Assembly (NCBI GenBank): GCA_003978485.1
Contig: QNZF01000028.1
Coordinates: forward strand, 1-42,706
DNA length: 42,706 nt
Source: Persephonella sp.
GTDB lineage: Bacteria; Aquificota; Aquificia; Aquificales; Hydrogenothermaceae
Reading direction: 5' to 3'
This document shows positions 28,839 through 39,262 of this stretch, piece by piece. Position 1 is the stretch's first letter; each line of letters begins with the position of its first letter. A model generated the notes under the pieces. It saw nothing but the letters and a program-made list of their open reading frames with translations, searched no databases and was not told where the DNA came from. The translations under genes were made by a program, and so were the position numbers.

Positions 28839-29729
28839 CTGGAAGTACAACATTATCCTGTCTTACACAGGGAAGTATTACAATTTTTTAAGGAAAGTAT
28901 AAATGAGGGTATCATAGTAGATGCCACCGTAGGAGGTGGTGGTCATTCTTCTATCCTTTTAGAAAATATCAAAGACATATATATCGTAGGGATAGATAAG
29001 GACGATTTTGCTTTAAATATTGCAGAGGATAGACTAAAAAAATTCAAAAATAGATATACACTTATAAAAGGTTCATTTAAAGACATAGATAAAATACTTC
29101 ACGACTTAAATATACAAAAAGTCAATGGTTTTATTTTTGATTTTGGAGTATCTATGTTCCAATTAAAATTTGAAAGAGGCTTTTCATTCCAAAGGGAAGA
29201 GCCGCTTGATATGAGAATGGACACATCACAGGATTTAACAGCCTATTATGTTGTTAATTACTATCCATTAGAAAGGCTTGAAAAGATTTTAAAGGATTAC
29301 GGAGAGGAAAGATTTTACAAAAAGATTGCAAAAAAGATTGTTGAAAGTAGAAAGAAAAAAAAGATAGAAACGACTAAAGAGTTGGCAAATTTAGTTTATT
29401 ATACCTATCCTAAACCTTTAAGATATAAAAGAATACATCCAGCAACAAAAACATTTCAGGCTATAAGAATAGAGGTAAACGGGGAATTGGAAGAAATAGA
29501 GGGAGCTATACCTAAAGCTATAGATTTATTGGAAAGTGGGGGAATAATACAGGCTATTTCGTTCCACTCTTTAGAGGACAGGATTGTAAAAAATGTATTT
29601 AAAGAGGCTAAAAAGTTAAAGAAATTGGAAATTTTGACGAAAAAGCCTATAATACCTAAAGAAGAGGAAATATTAGAAAATCCAGCTTCCAGAAGTGCAA
29701 AATTAAGAGTAGGTAAGAGGTTAGGTTAG
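28839..29729 (+). CDS. rsmH: 16S rRNA (cytosine(1402)-N(4))-methyltransferase RsmH, apparent CTG start
   Basis: In-frame translation from CTG 28839: (M)EVQHYPVLHREVLQFFKESINEGIIVDATVGGGGHSSILLENIKDIYIVGIDKDDFAL...DFGVSMFQLKFERGFSFQREEPLDMRMD. ORF track begins only at internal ATG 29154. Confidence 0.9.
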   Translation: MEVQHYPVLHREVLQFFKESINEGIIVDATVGGGGHSSILLENIKDIYIVGIDKDDFALNIAEDRLKKFKNRYTLIKGSFKDIDKILHDLNIQKVNGFIFDFGVSMFQLKFERGFSFQREEPLDMRMDTSQDLTAYYVVNYYPLERLEKILKDYGEERFYKKIAKKIVESRKKKKIETTKELANLVYYTYPKPLRYKRIHPATKTFQAIRIEVNGELEEIEGAIPKAIDLLESGGIIQAISFHSLEDRIVKNVFKEAKKLKKLEILTKKPIIPKEEEILENPASRSAKLRVGKRLG

Positions 29730-30044
29730 ATGTTTTTAAAACTAAAAAATATTTTGGTAGACATAAAGTTAGAGTTAGGTATATTTTTCCAATTTTTACC
29801 TGCTTTAGTGTCTGTTTTAATAATAGGTTTTCTTATAACATTATACAGTTATCATTATATGAAGTTAGAAAAAAATATAGCTAAAAAGAACCAAAATATT
29901 ATCAGATTACAAACTGAGATAGTAAGCTTACAGGAAGAAAAGGCAGAATTAACTTCTCCAAAGAAAGTTGGAGAGAGGGCAAGAAAATATTTACAGATGG
30001 ATGCTGTTAATCTGGATAAAGTTAAATTTTTAATTAATGAATGA
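29730..30044 (+). CDS. FtsL/DivIC-like cell division protein
   Basis: One TM helix plus coiled coil, between rsmH and ftsI. Confidence 0.7.
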   Translation: MFLKLKNILVDIKLELGIFFQFLPALVSVLIIGFLITLYSYHYMKLEKNIAKKNQNIIRLQTEIVSLQEEKAELTSPKKVGERARKYLQMDAVNLDKVKFLINE

Positions 30045-31752
30045 AAAAAGAGTTTTCTTTGTTTCCATTTTTCTCGTAATTGGTTTTACAGTAGTAATCT
30101 TTAGATTAATACAACTTCAAACTACAGATAGAAAAATCCTAGAAGATTTAATAAAAAGGCAGTATATAAAAGAAAAAGAGATAATCCTACCTAGAGGAAC
30201 TATCTATGATAGTAACGGAAAAATACTAGCCATAAGTATTCCTAAAATGACTGTTTTTGCTATTCCAAAATACATAAAAAACAAAGAAAAAGTGGCAGAA
30301 GAATTATCAAAAGTTTTAAAAATATCTAAAGAAGCTATCCTAAAAAAATTAAACACACAGAAAAACTATACAGTAATATCAAATAATATTGACAGTTCGT
30401 TAAAAGAAAAAATTGAAAATATACGACGTAAACTGAAGGAGTGGAATATAGGGATAACAGAAAATCCTAAAAGGTTTTATCCATTTAAAGATTTAGCAGG
30501 TTCAACTATAGGCTTTGTTAATAAATTCACAGGTAAAGGAGCAGGAGGTTTAGAGTACAAGTATAACGACATACTAGGTGGTGGTGTAAAGAAAGTAAGG
30601 TATATTGTTGACGCTACAGGGAAACCGTTGTACGTGATAGATGATAAAAAGGAGTTATCAAAAAGTAAGGATATAAAACTTTCTATAGACAGTAATATAC
30701 AGTATATAGTTGAAGAAGTTTTAGATAAGTACGTAAAATTAAGAAAACCTAAAGGTGCTTTAATTCTAATCGTTGATGTTAAGACAGGGGATATTGTAGC
30801 TAACGCAACCTATCCGAATTATGACCCTAATAGATACTGGAAATTTAAAACTAGAAAAAATATAACCTTTCAAAATGCTTATGAGGTAGGTTCTCTTGCA
30901 AAACCTTTTGTTTTGGCAGAAGCTATAGAGAGTAGGAATATAGATTTAGATAAAAAATATTTCTGTGAGTGGGGAAGAATTGTTATAGATGGAGTAAAAA
31001 TTAAAGACCATACACCATTTGGAGAGTTATCTGTTAAAGACATAATTGTCCACTCATCAAACATAGGGATAATAAAGATAGCTTTAGAGGAAGACCCGAA
31101 AAAACTTTATGATATATTTTTTAAACTTGGTTTTGGTAAATCAACCAAGACTTTTCCCGGTGAAGCCAGCGGAAAACTAAAAAGGGAGTATCAACCTGTT
31201 AACGTAGCCTATCTATCAATAGGACAGTCTTGGATAGCAACACCTATACAGGTAGCTATGGCCTACACTACAATAGCAAACGGTGGGCTACTTTTAAAAC
31301 CTCGTATACTGAAAGAAATTGTAGATAAAAAGGATGGAGAAATAGAAAAGACAAAATCTGTTATTATAAGAAGAGTTTTTAAAAAAGAAACAACCGATAT
31401 ACTAAAGAAAGTGTTAATAGAAGTTGTTGAAAGAGGAACAGCTAAAAGGGGGAAATCTAAGTATTACACCATTGCTGGAAAAACAGGAACAGCCCAAAAG
31501 TATGACCCAAAACTTAAGAAATTATCAGATGAAAAGTATTACACTTGGTTTGCAGGATTTTTCCCTGCCAAAAACCCGAGATATACAATAGTAATACTGT
31601 TTGATGAACCTAAAAAGATAGATGAAAAGGAAAAGATTGGAGGAGGAACTGTTTCTGCCCCAGTGCTAAGGGATATTGTTGATAGGATAATGTTTTATAA
31701 AAAAATTAAACCAGATAAAATTAAAATTGAAAATAAAAGTTTAGGAGATTAG
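30037..31752 (+). CDS. ftsI: Penicillin-binding protein 2/FtsI transpeptidase
   Basis: RGTIYDSNGKILA; SLAKPFVLAEAIE; VHSSNIG; AGKTGTAQK. Confidence 0.92.
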   Translation: MNEKRVFFVSIFLVIGFTVVIFRLIQLQTTDRKILEDLIKRQYIKEKEIILPRGTIYDSNGKILAISIPKMTVFAIPKYIKNKEKVAEELSKVLKISKEAILKKLNTQKNYTVISNNIDSSLKEKIENIRRKLKEWNIGITENPKRFYPFKDLAGSTIGFVNKFTGKGAGGLEYKYNDILGGGVKKVRYIVDATGKPLYVIDDKKELSKSKDIKLSIDSNIQYIVEEVLDKYVKLRKPKGALILIVDVKTGDIVANATYPNYDPNRYWKFKTRKNITFQNAYEVGSLAKPFVLAEAIESRNIDLDKKYFCEWGRIVIDGVKIKDHTPFGELSVKDIIVHSSNIGIIKIALEEDPKKLYDIFFKLGFGKSTKTFPGEASGKLKREYQPVNVAYLSIGQSWIATPIQVAMAYTTIANGGLLLKPRILKEIVDKKDGEIEKTKSVIIRRVFKKETTDILKKVLIEVVERGTAKRGKSKYYTIAGKTGTAQKYDPKLKKLSDEKYYTWFAGFFPAKNPRYTIVILFDEPKKIDEKEKIGGGTVSAPVLRDIVDRIMFYKKIKPDKIKIENKSLGD

Positions 31753-31753
31753 T

Positions 31754-32962
31754 TTGAAAGTTTCAATAGTAATAACAGGTTCTGAGTTTGTGTATGGGAT
31801 AAAGGAAGAAAAAAATAGTAGATATATAGCTCAAAAATGTTTAGAGAGAGGATTAGACGTTAACGGAATAGGAATAGTTGGAGACAATCTATATAATCTA
31901 CAGTACTACATAAAAATGGCTTTAGACAAATCAGATATTGTTATACTGTCCGGAGGATTAGGAGCCACAGAGGATGATTTAACTAGAGAGGCAATATCTG
32001 AGGCTATAGGAGTTCCACTTATATACCATAAAGATTGGCTGGAAAGATTAAAGAAATATTACCATAAAAAGGGTGAGAGTATAGATGAGAGAAGAAAAAG
32101 TATGGCAAAAATACCTTATGGAGCTGTCATTGTAGAAAACCCAATCGGTAGAGCTGTAGGCTTTATAAAAGTTTTAGAGGATGTTAACAAGGTTATTGTT
32201 GCTTTACCGGGAGTACCTTCAGAAATGAAGGTAATGTTAGAGATTGTGTTTGAAAAATTAAATCTTAAAGAGAAAAGAAGGAAAATAAGTATAGTTAGAA
32301 CATTTGGTTTAACTGAACTAGAAGTTGACAGTATTTTTAGAAATATAAATATAAAGGGAGAGTATATACTTAACACATCTCCAAAAGGAGTTGATATATT
32401 TTTAATTGACAATTTGGAAGAGAATTTGAAGATAAAGGAAAAAATTTTAAAAGATAGATTAAAAAAATATATATATGCTTTTGGTAATGTGGAAATGGAA
32501 GAAGTTGTAGGAAAACTTTTAAGGGAAAAGGGTTTAACTTTAGCAACTGCCGAGTCTTCAACTGGAGGTCTAATCTCTTCCAGAGTTATAAACGTTCCCG
32601 GTTCTTCAGCATATATGAAAGGAGGTATAGTTGCTTACTCTAATGAGATTAAAGAAAAGATTTTAGGTGTTAAAGAGGAAATATTAAAAAAATTTGGAGC
32701 TGTTAGCGAAGAAACGGCTAAAGAGATGGTATTAGGTGTAAGAAAACTGTTTAATACTGATATTGCTTTAAGTGATACAGGTATAGCTGGACCAACAGGT
32801 GCAACACCAACAAAACCTTTAGGATTACATTATATAGGATTTTATAATAATGGAGTTGTGGAAGTACATAAAGTTATACAAAAAGGAGAAAGGAACGACA
32901 AAAGATTATATATATCACAGTATGGATTAAACCTAATAAGATTATCTTTAACAGAAAGTTAA
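31754..32962 (+). CDS. cinA: CinA family nicotinamide-nucleotide amidohydrolase/competence-damage protein
   Basis: ILSGGLGATEDDLTREAISEA; LPGVPSEMKVM; TAESSTGGLISSRVINVPGSSAYMKGGIVAYSNEIKE. Confidence 0.93.
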   Translation: MKVSIVITGSEFVYGIKEEKNSRYIAQKCLERGLDVNGIGIVGDNLYNLQYYIKMALDKSDIVILSGGLGATEDDLTREAISEAIGVPLIYHKDWLERLKKYYHKKGESIDERRKSMAKIPYGAVIVENPIGRAVGFIKVLEDVNKVIVALPGVPSEMKVMLEIVFEKLNLKEKRRKISIVRTFGLTELEVDSIFRNINIKGEYILNTSPKGVDIFLIDNLEENLKIKEKILKDRLKKYIYAFGNVEMEEVVGKLLREKGLTLATAESSTGGLISSRVINVPGSSAYMKGGIVAYSNEIKEKILGVKEEILKKFGAVSEETAKEMVLGVRKLFNTDIALSDTGIAGPTGATPTKPLGLHYIGFYNNGVVEVHKVIQKGERNDKRLYISQYGLNLIRLSLTES

Positions 32963-33279
32963 CCAATAGTATCCATATGTTTATTGTAGTCCTCTAACTG
33001 TTTCTTTAATTTTTTTAGTCTTTCCTCAATTGCATTTATTTTATTTTGGATAATTTTTTTATCCTTAGGATTATGGGTATTCTCTAATTTTGCATTAAGT
33101 TTAGCCAAATCTTCTTCTAAAGCACTAATTTCTGATATTAACTCTAATCTTATATCAGATGTTTCTATACCATTTCTATTTAAATCATTTTCTGTAAGAT
33201 AGACCTGATAACTAAAAACTGGAAATGATATAACCAAAAACAGAAAAAAAATTTTTAAAGAAAACTTGAAAAAATCCAT
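32959..33279 (-). CDS. Exported coiled-coil protein, unknown function
   Basis: Signal peptide then heptad-like region; 106 aa; 4-nt convergent overlap with cinA. Confidence 0.55.
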   Translation of the reverse strand: MDFFKFSLKIFFLFLVISFPVFSYQVYLTENDLNRNGIETSDIRLELISEISALEEDLAKLNAKLENTHNPKDKKIIQNKINAIEERLKKLKKQLEDYNKHMDTIG

Positions 33280-33473
33280 AATTAAAAACCCCCTTTGATT
33301 TATATTGAGTGTGTAAGAGATTAACTTATGCTAATATTAATATTTATATTAATTTTGTACATTTTTACAATAGCAATTATAATATTTTAATAAATCATAA
33401 AAAATTGAAATAAAATCAAAATAACATTAATTATTTTAATTAAATAACTTCATTTAGAGGTAAAAGTTTGAAA

Positions 33474-35297
33474 ATGAAACTTAAAAGCTTTTTAATCTTC
33501 TTTTCATTACTTCTATTTTATATTTCTGCAAAGGCAGGAGAAACTGATTATAAGAAATGTTACGACCTCTTTGAACAAAATAGATACTCCCAAAGTTATC
33601 AGTGCTTTAATAGTATATCTAAAAACTCTATCTATTACCCCCATTCTCTCTATTACAGAACTATAATTAAAATAAAACTGGGAAGAATAAAACCTTCAGA
33701 TTTTGATGAGTTAATTAAATATAGAAACTATGCCTTAACACATTATGCATTTTTTGCAGGTATCAGATATTTTAAGAGAAAAGGAGATTATCAAACAGCT
33801 TTAAAACTGGCAGATTTAACTGATTATAGAGCACTTTTAGAGGAAGAGGCGCCTGTTCTGTTAAAACTAAAGGAAGATATTTACAGTTATTATGGACAGA
33901 CTGAAAAGGCTAAAAGAATGGAAAAAATCTTAGCTAATGAGTATGCCACATCTATACCTGGTATGAGAGCTTTTTTTAAAAATATAAATTATGTGTCAGA
34001 AAATAAAAAATTAGAAACTATAAGAAAACTTGTAAGAAATAATAGATATAAAGATGTTTTAAGGATAGCACCTTATTTAAAAAATAAATATAAAAAATAT
34101 TATTATCTAGCTTTAGCTTATATAAAACTACGCAAATATAAAAAAGCTTGGTCTTATATAAACTACTTCCCTAAAACATCTGATACCTTTGGACAATTAA
34201 TTTATATAATGTATAAAAGAAGACCAAAAGAGGCAAGTAATTATATAAAGTTACTACATAAAGTTGGTAATAATAAGTATGCTTCTAAAATAGCTTTAGA
34301 TGTAATGACTAAACTTTTTTATAAAGGAAAGTACTATAAAATAAATACATATGCATCGTATGTTAGACATCCTGATTACATAAGTGAGAAACATTTTTTA
34401 TTAGGTTTACTTGAGTATAAAGTGGGCAATTTTGAAAATGCAGCAGATGAGTTTAAAACGGCAGCAAAATATAAAAATAAGGATAAATCTAAAATATACT
34501 ACTGGCTACATCTTACGCATAAAATACTCCTAGATGACGATTTATCAAAATATTATCTAATAAAAGCCGCTTCCTATAATAATCCATTCAGTTTTTACTC
34601 TATATACTCAAAGAAAAAACTAAACGTCAAAAAAACATTTTTAGATATAAAGAGCAAAGATTTAAATCTACCTTTAGATGAAGTTTTAACGTTTATATAC
34701 AAATTGAAACAGATAGGTATGTATAAAGATGCATATGCTGAAGCAAACTATTACTACAGAAGAGCTTACACTTTACGGGATAAACTAAGACTACACCAGG
34801 TATTCCCTGAGTTAACCACCAGAGAGTTTTATAAGAAAAAATACAGAGATTTAAAAATGTATGGATTTTCATTTCCAAGACCTTTCCAATATATAACAAA
34901 TGAAGATATTGTTTACGCAATAATGAGACAGGAAAGTTTATTCTATCCTTACGCAGTTTCCCGTTCAAATGCTATAGGACTAATGCAGATTATGCCAAAA
35001 ACTGGTAAATGGATAGCTATGAAACTAGGAGACAAAGATTTTGATGTTGAAGACCTGTTTATTCCAGAAATAAATATAAGATACGGTAGATGGTACATTA
35101 ATAGATTGTTAAGAATGTTTAAAGGTAATCTGTTCTACGCTATAGCTTCGTATAACAGTGGTCCCCGTAATGTAAAAAAGTTTTTGAAAAAGAATAGAAT
35201 AAGAGATGTTGCTGAGTTTGTAGAATTTTATCCTTTTGCAGAAACAAGGAATTATGTAAAACAGGTTTATATAAATTATGTATATTACAGTGAGTAA
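33474..35297 (+). CDS. Soluble lytic murein transglycosylase (Slt-like, TPR-rich N-terminal region)
   Basis: AIMRQESLFYPYAVSRSNAIGLMQIMPKTGKWIA...NIRYGRWYINRLL...AIASYNSGPRNV; ATG 33474 or TTG 33468. Confidence 0.9.
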   Translation: MKLKSFLIFFSLLLFYISAKAGETDYKKCYDLFEQNRYSQSYQCFNSISKNSIYYPHSLYYRTIIKIKLGRIKPSDFDELIKYRNYALTHYAFFAGIRYFKRKGDYQTALKLADLTDYRALLEEEAPVLLKLKEDIYSYYGQTEKAKRMEKILANEYATSIPGMRAFFKNINYVSENKKLETIRKLVRNNRYKDVLRIAPYLKNKYKKYYYLALAYIKLRKYKKAWSYINYFPKTSDTFGQLIYIMYKRRPKEASNYIKLLHKVGNNKYASKIALDVMTKLFYKGKYYKINTYASYVRHPDYISEKHFLLGLLEYKVGNFENAADEFKTAAKYKNKDKSKIYYWLHLTHKILLDDDLSKYYLIKAASYNNPFSFYSIYSKKKLNVKKTFLDIKSKDLNLPLDEVLTFIYKLKQIGMYKDAYAEANYYYRRAYTLRDKLRLHQVFPELTTREFYKKKYRDLKMYGFSFPRPFQYITNEDIVYAIMRQESLFYPYAVSRSNAIGLMQIMPKTGKWIAMKLGDKDFDVEDLFIPEINIRYGRWYINRLLRMFKGNLFYAIASYNSGPRNVKKFLKKNRIRDVAEFVEFYPFAETRNYVKQVYINYVYYSE

Positions 35298-35307
35298 AGG
35301 ATAAGTT

Positions 35308-36522
35308 TTGAGAGACAAACTAAAAAATATAGATTTTAGAGAAGTATATATATATCTTCTTATACTCTCAGCCTTTATCTCTATATCTATTTTTGAGATT
35401 TTAGTTGTTATAGGACTTTTAGTCTTAATATATGATTTTTTCAAAAGGAGAATAAATTTAGGAGCTTTAAGTAAACCATTACTACTCTACTCATCAGTTG
35501 CATTATTATCAACTTCTTTGTTTAATCCAAAATTAATTAACAAAGGGTTAGAACAGGGATTATTCCAAATTTTATACTTCTTTAAGTTAAACAATATAAA
35601 GGAAATTGTATTAAGGATTAATTATATCTTTATAGCAATATCAATAATTCTTATACCGATAGTTATATACAAATATATCAAAACAGGTTTACCTGCGCCT
35701 GTATGGGGTGGGGTTTTTGAAGTAGGTCAGTTTTACTCAATGTTTTCTATTACATCCTTTTTATTGGCTTTATTTTTTTATAAAAAAGGAAACAAACTTT
35801 TAAGCTTTATATTCTTTATATTAACTTTCCTATTTATAGGAATGGTCTTTTTCACACATAGAAGAACAGCAATTTTAGGTTTGATTATAATCTTTTACTT
35901 AACTTTGATTGTTTTATACAGGAATAGGATAATAAACAAAATTATATTCTGGAGTGTTAATATACTGCTAATAATATCTGTATCAATAGGCTATTGGTAT
36001 CTATCAAAAACTGACACTAGATTTATTTTATTGAACGAAGTTATAACAGGAAAAAAACATATTGATAAAGATTTGTTAAACTCTGAAGTTTTAAACATTA
36101 TATCTTCAAATAGAGTAGCAATTTTCAAAGACGCTATTTTTATAATAAAAAAAGATATAGAAGAAAAAAATATAGTAAATCTAGTTATAGGACACGGTAT
36201 AAATTCCGGAAGTTATCTACCACATAAATACTCACCCTATGATTATGGAAAATATGAAAGTATATTTATTATCTCTGAGTTTATAGAAATTGGTTTGTTA
36301 GGCGTGTTGGCAGAGTTATGGTTAATATTTGTAGCTTTTAAGACTTTTCTAAAGATAAGAATAATAACCGAAGAAGACATATACGCTTTATCTTTGTTTA
36401 CACCTCTTTTAATACATCTAGTTGGGATAGCTTTTACATTCTTTTGGGACGCTTTACTACCTTTATACTTACTTTTATTTAAAATAGCTGAGTATTACTT
36501 TTATAGAATTGATTTTGATTAA
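35308..36522 (+). CDS. O-antigen ligase/polymerase-like membrane protein
   Basis: Polytopic; large periplasmic loop; FFTHRRTAILGLIIIF; VIGHGINSGS. Confidence 0.75.
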   Translation: MRDKLKNIDFREVYIYLLILSAFISISIFEILVVIGLLVLIYDFFKRRINLGALSKPLLLYSSVALLSTSLFNPKLINKGLEQGLFQILYFFKLNNIKEIVLRINYIFIAISIILIPIVIYKYIKTGLPAPVWGGVFEVGQFYSMFSITSFLLALFFYKKGNKLLSFIFFILTFLFIGMVFFTHRRTAILGLIIIFYLTLIVLYRNRIINKIIFWSVNILLIISVSIGYWYLSKTDTRFILLNEVITGKKHIDKDLLNSEVLNIISSNRVAIFKDAIFIIKKDIEEKNIVNLVIGHGINSGSYLPHKYSPYDYGKYESIFIISEFIEIGLLGVLAELWLIFVAFKTFLKIRIITEEDIYALSLFTPLLIHLVGIAFTFFWDALLPLYLLLFKIAEYYFYRIDFD

Positions 36523-36525
36523 ATA

Positions 36526-37368
36526 TTACGACAATCCTAATGCTTTTTTCATTATATCAATTGGGGCTTTTTTTCCTGTCCATATCTCAAAAGATTTAGC
36601 ACCTTGATACAATAACATAGGATAACCATCCTGCCATTTACAACCTTTTTTTATAGCTATTTCTATTAAAGGAGTTTTTTTATAAACAATATCCACAACT
36701 GTATGTTTTTCCTTTAATAGATTGTAGTCAAATAGCCAAGGGTCACCTTCCTTCAAGCCTACAGGTGTGGTATTAACAATTATATCTGCCTCATTTATAA
36801 ATTTTCCTATATCTTTTTGAGGAATTATTTTTATGATGTCTTCAATAAATCTGTTTAAAGTTTTAAAATCTTCCACAATTTTTTTTGCCCTTTCTAATGT
36901 TCTGTTAGCTAAAAATATTTTATTAACACCTTCCTTAATTAATGAATATATCACTCCCCTTGAAGCTCCACCTGCACCTATAATTAAAATCTTTTTTTCT
37001 ATTAAATCTTTCTCTATTTCTTTTAATCCTGTAATAAAGCCGTAGGCATCTGTGTTGTATCCTATTAGATAACCGTCCATATTTTTTACAGTATTTACAG
37101 CTTTAATATATTTAACTTCATCTGATAACTCATCTAGATATTTAATTGCTTCCTCTTTGTGTGGGATTGTTATATTTATTCCTTTTATATTTAAAACTTT
37201 TAAGCTTTTTATTCCTTCTTCCAATCTGGAAGGTTCAACTTCAAAAGGTATGTACACTGAGTTTAAATTGTAAAATGAAAAAGCTGGATTTTGAAAAACG
37301 GGAGATTTTGAATGTTTAACAGGATAACCGAATATTCCGTATACTTCAGTTTCACCGTTAATTAACAT
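36526..37368 (-). CDS. aroE: Shikimate dehydrogenase
   Basis: YGIFGYPVKHSKSPVFQN; NITIPHKEEAI; IGAGGASRGVIYSL. Confidence 0.94.
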   Translation of the reverse strand: MLINGETEVYGIFGYPVKHSKSPVFQNPAFSFYNLNSVYIPFEVEPSRLEEGIKSLKVLNIKGINITIPHKEEAIKYLDELSDEVKYIKAVNTVKNMDGYLIGYNTDAYGFITGLKEIEKDLIEKKILIIGAGGASRGVIYSLIKEGVNKIFLANRTLERAKKIVEDFKTLNRFIEDIIKIIPQKDIGKFINEADIIVNTTPVGLKEGDPWLFDYNLLKEKHTVVDIVYKKTPLIEIAIKKGCKWQDGYPMLLYQGAKSFEIWTGKKAPIDIMKKALGLS

Positions 37369-37370
37369 TC

Positions 37371-37640
37371 CTAAATCCTGCGATGAATATCAAATTTGTG
37401 TTGACCTATATAAACTGTTTTTACCCAAGGTAATAAATGTTTTAATGTTGCGATAATAACATCATTCATAGTTATTTCAGGGACTGGACATGTACTGCAA
37501 CTTCCTAACAACTCCAGATAAACAATATTACCATCCACTTTTATAAGTTTAATATTCCCTTGGTCTAAAGCTAAAGCTGGTCTAATTTTTTCTAAAACGG
37601 CTTCAACTTCATTCTCCCTAAGTTTAACATCTTCAACCAT
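37371..37640 (-). CDS. NifU C-terminal-domain (Nfu-type) Fe-S scaffold protein
   Basis: VEAVLEKIRPALALDQGNIKLIKVDG...LLGSCSTCPVPEITMNDVI. Confidence 0.9.
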   Translation of the reverse strand: MVEDVKLRENEVEAVLEKIRPALALDQGNIKLIKVDGNIVYLELLGSCSTCPVPEITMNDVIIATLKHLLPWVKTVYIGQHKFDIHRRI

Positions 37641-37657
37641 TTTCTTTACCTCTAAAG

Positions 37658-37888
37658 TTATTCTTTATTTTCAATTAATTTAGAGAGTTTATCTAATACT
37701 TCTTTTCTCTTTTTTGTATCAAAATCTAAAACATTAAATGCACCTTTCAATGATAATCTATTTAAAACTATATCTTCCAATCTATTTTCATAAAAAAATT
37801 TAAAATACTCTTTTATTAAATCTTCTGTTTCTGGATAATGTTCCAAAAGTAAACTTATTTTTGTATCTTCACTGACTTTAAACTTCAC
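37658..37888 (-). CDS. DUF1858-like small protein
   Basis: 76 aa; TKISLLLEHYPETEDLIKEYF ... LSLKGAFNVLDFDTKKRKEVLDKLSKLI. Confidence 0.55.
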   Translation of the reverse strand: MKFKVSEDTKISLLLEHYPETEDLIKEYFKFFYENRLEDIVLNRLSLKGAFNVLDFDTKKRKEVLDKLSKLIENKE

Positions 37889-37903
37889 TTTTAACCTACC
37901 TAC

Positions 37904-38152
37904 CTAATCCTGAGTTTTTTTTACATAAAAAATTAATAATCCATCTTCATCTTTATAACCTAAAAACTCATTTCCCGTTGCTTCACACCAAGCCGGAACA
38001 TCCTGTATAGCTCCTTCATCATCAGCTAACAGCTCTATAATTTGTCCTTTTTTAGCACCTTTTACAACCTTTGCTAGTTCTGTTATAGGTATAGGGCAGT
38101 AAGTACCTGTTGCATCGTGTGTTATATCAGGTTTTATATTATCTATAGACAT
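37904..38152 (-). CDS. TusA/SirA family sulfur carrier protein
   Basis: DATGTYCPIPITELAKVVKGAKKGQIIELLADDEGAIQDVPAWCEATGNEFLG. Confidence 0.9.
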   Translation of the reverse strand: MSIDNIKPDITHDATGTYCPIPITELAKVVKGAKKGQIIELLADDEGAIQDVPAWCEATGNEFLGYKDEDGLLIFYVKKTQD

Positions 38153-38218
38153 AAAAATCCCCTCCTTACTATCTTAGTAAAATATTATAATAATTTTAAA
38201 GTATAAGATAATAACTTT

Positions 38219-39262
38219 TTAAACCCTCAAACTTTCTATATACTCATCAACAGGTCTTTTACCTACAACCACACCTTCTTTACCATCTGGAGATGTGTAT
38301 TTAACCTTTATTTGATTATTTTCATCTGTCTTTGAGTATCTGGCAATAAGATTGGCAATTTCTTTTATCTCCTCTTCAGTTAATTCTCTATTATTTAAAG
38401 GTTTTACTATTGCAACAGCTCCTTTACCTATAGGTTCAAAGAAGCAATATCTATTTTTAAAACCTCTTAAAAAATTTCCTTCTCCTTCATTCCTGGATAT
38501 TATTACTTTAGTTTTTGTTTTTAATCTAAAATGTCTACCTGTTGTTAGAAGTGTTAAATCATCTCTTGTAATACTTCCTTCAACTGATATACTTTCCTTA
38601 TACTTTCTGGCAAAGTTTTCATCTGTTAAATAGCAACATCCTCCTGCTGGTTGTTCGTACTCATCTATTCCTAATTCTTTAGCTAACTCTATCTGTCTTT
38701 TTCTACTTCTACCTGATATACCTTCCAGTTTATTTCTGTCTATCCAACCTTTAATTTCTGGTATTGTTGGCGGTAGCAATTTTGCAGATAAAGGTTTAAC
38801 AACTAAACCTTCTACACCTGCTTCTCTTTCTATTATTTTCATAGCTTGCAGATGTTGGCTCATAGGTCTTTGGTTTAGGACTTCCCCTGATACAATAAAA
38901 TGTGCTCCTATTTTTTCCATTATCTCTTTTGCTTTTTTATACATAAAAGCTCTACAATCTATACAGGGATTTATGTTAGCTCCATAACCGTATTTTGGAT
39001 TTTGTATTATGTGGAAGTATTCTTCAGATATATCAACTATTTCTATTGGAAATTTATATTTTGCTGCGTACTTTAACGCTGGATTTATATAATGCGTACC
39101 ATCAGATTTTTTTTCTCCTCTTCTTCTTTTAGTTTCAGTTATACAAAAACCTGTATAAAAATGGAGGGCTAAAACATCAATACCTTGCTTTTGTATTAGT
39201 TTTATTGCAAGTGTACTGTCTAGCCCCCCAGAGTATAGTGCAACAGCCTTTATTTTCCCCAT
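38219..39262 (-). CDS. ThiI/MnmA-like PP-loop tRNA thiolation-type protein with C-terminal NFACT-R-like domain
   Basis: ALYSGGLDSTLAIKLI PP-loop; NPCIDCRAFM; GEVLNQRPMSQ; KPLSAKLLPPTIPE; PAGGCCYLTDENFARK. Confidence 0.85.
   Translation of the reverse strand: MGKIKAVALYSGGLDSTLAIKLIQKQGIDVLALHFYTGFCITETKRRRGEKKSDGTHYINPALKYAAKYKFPIEIVDISEEYFHIIQNPKYGYGANINPCIDCRAFMYKKAKEIMEKIGAHFIVSGEVLNQRPMSQHLQAMKIIEREAGVEGLVVKPLSAKLLPPTIPEIKGWIDRNKLEGISGRSRKRQIELAKELGIDEYEQPAGGCCYLTDENFARKYKESISVEGSITRDDLTLLTTGRHFRLKTKTKVIISRNEGEGNFLRGFKNRYCFFEPIGKGAVAIVKPLNNRELTEEEIKEIANLIARYSKTDENNQIKVKYTSPDGKEGVVVGKRPVDEYIESLRV

Noticed and set aside
32116-32561. Minus ORFs inside cinA
   Set aside because: Antisense frames in a conserved gene.
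33280-33467. AT-rich gap before slt as an origin or element
   Set aside because: Only generic AT-richness; no DnaA boxes, iterons or repeats recognised.
34693-35444. Minus ORFs overlapping slt and the O-antigen ligase gene
   Set aside because: Antisense; low-complexity hydrophobic translation, no RBS.
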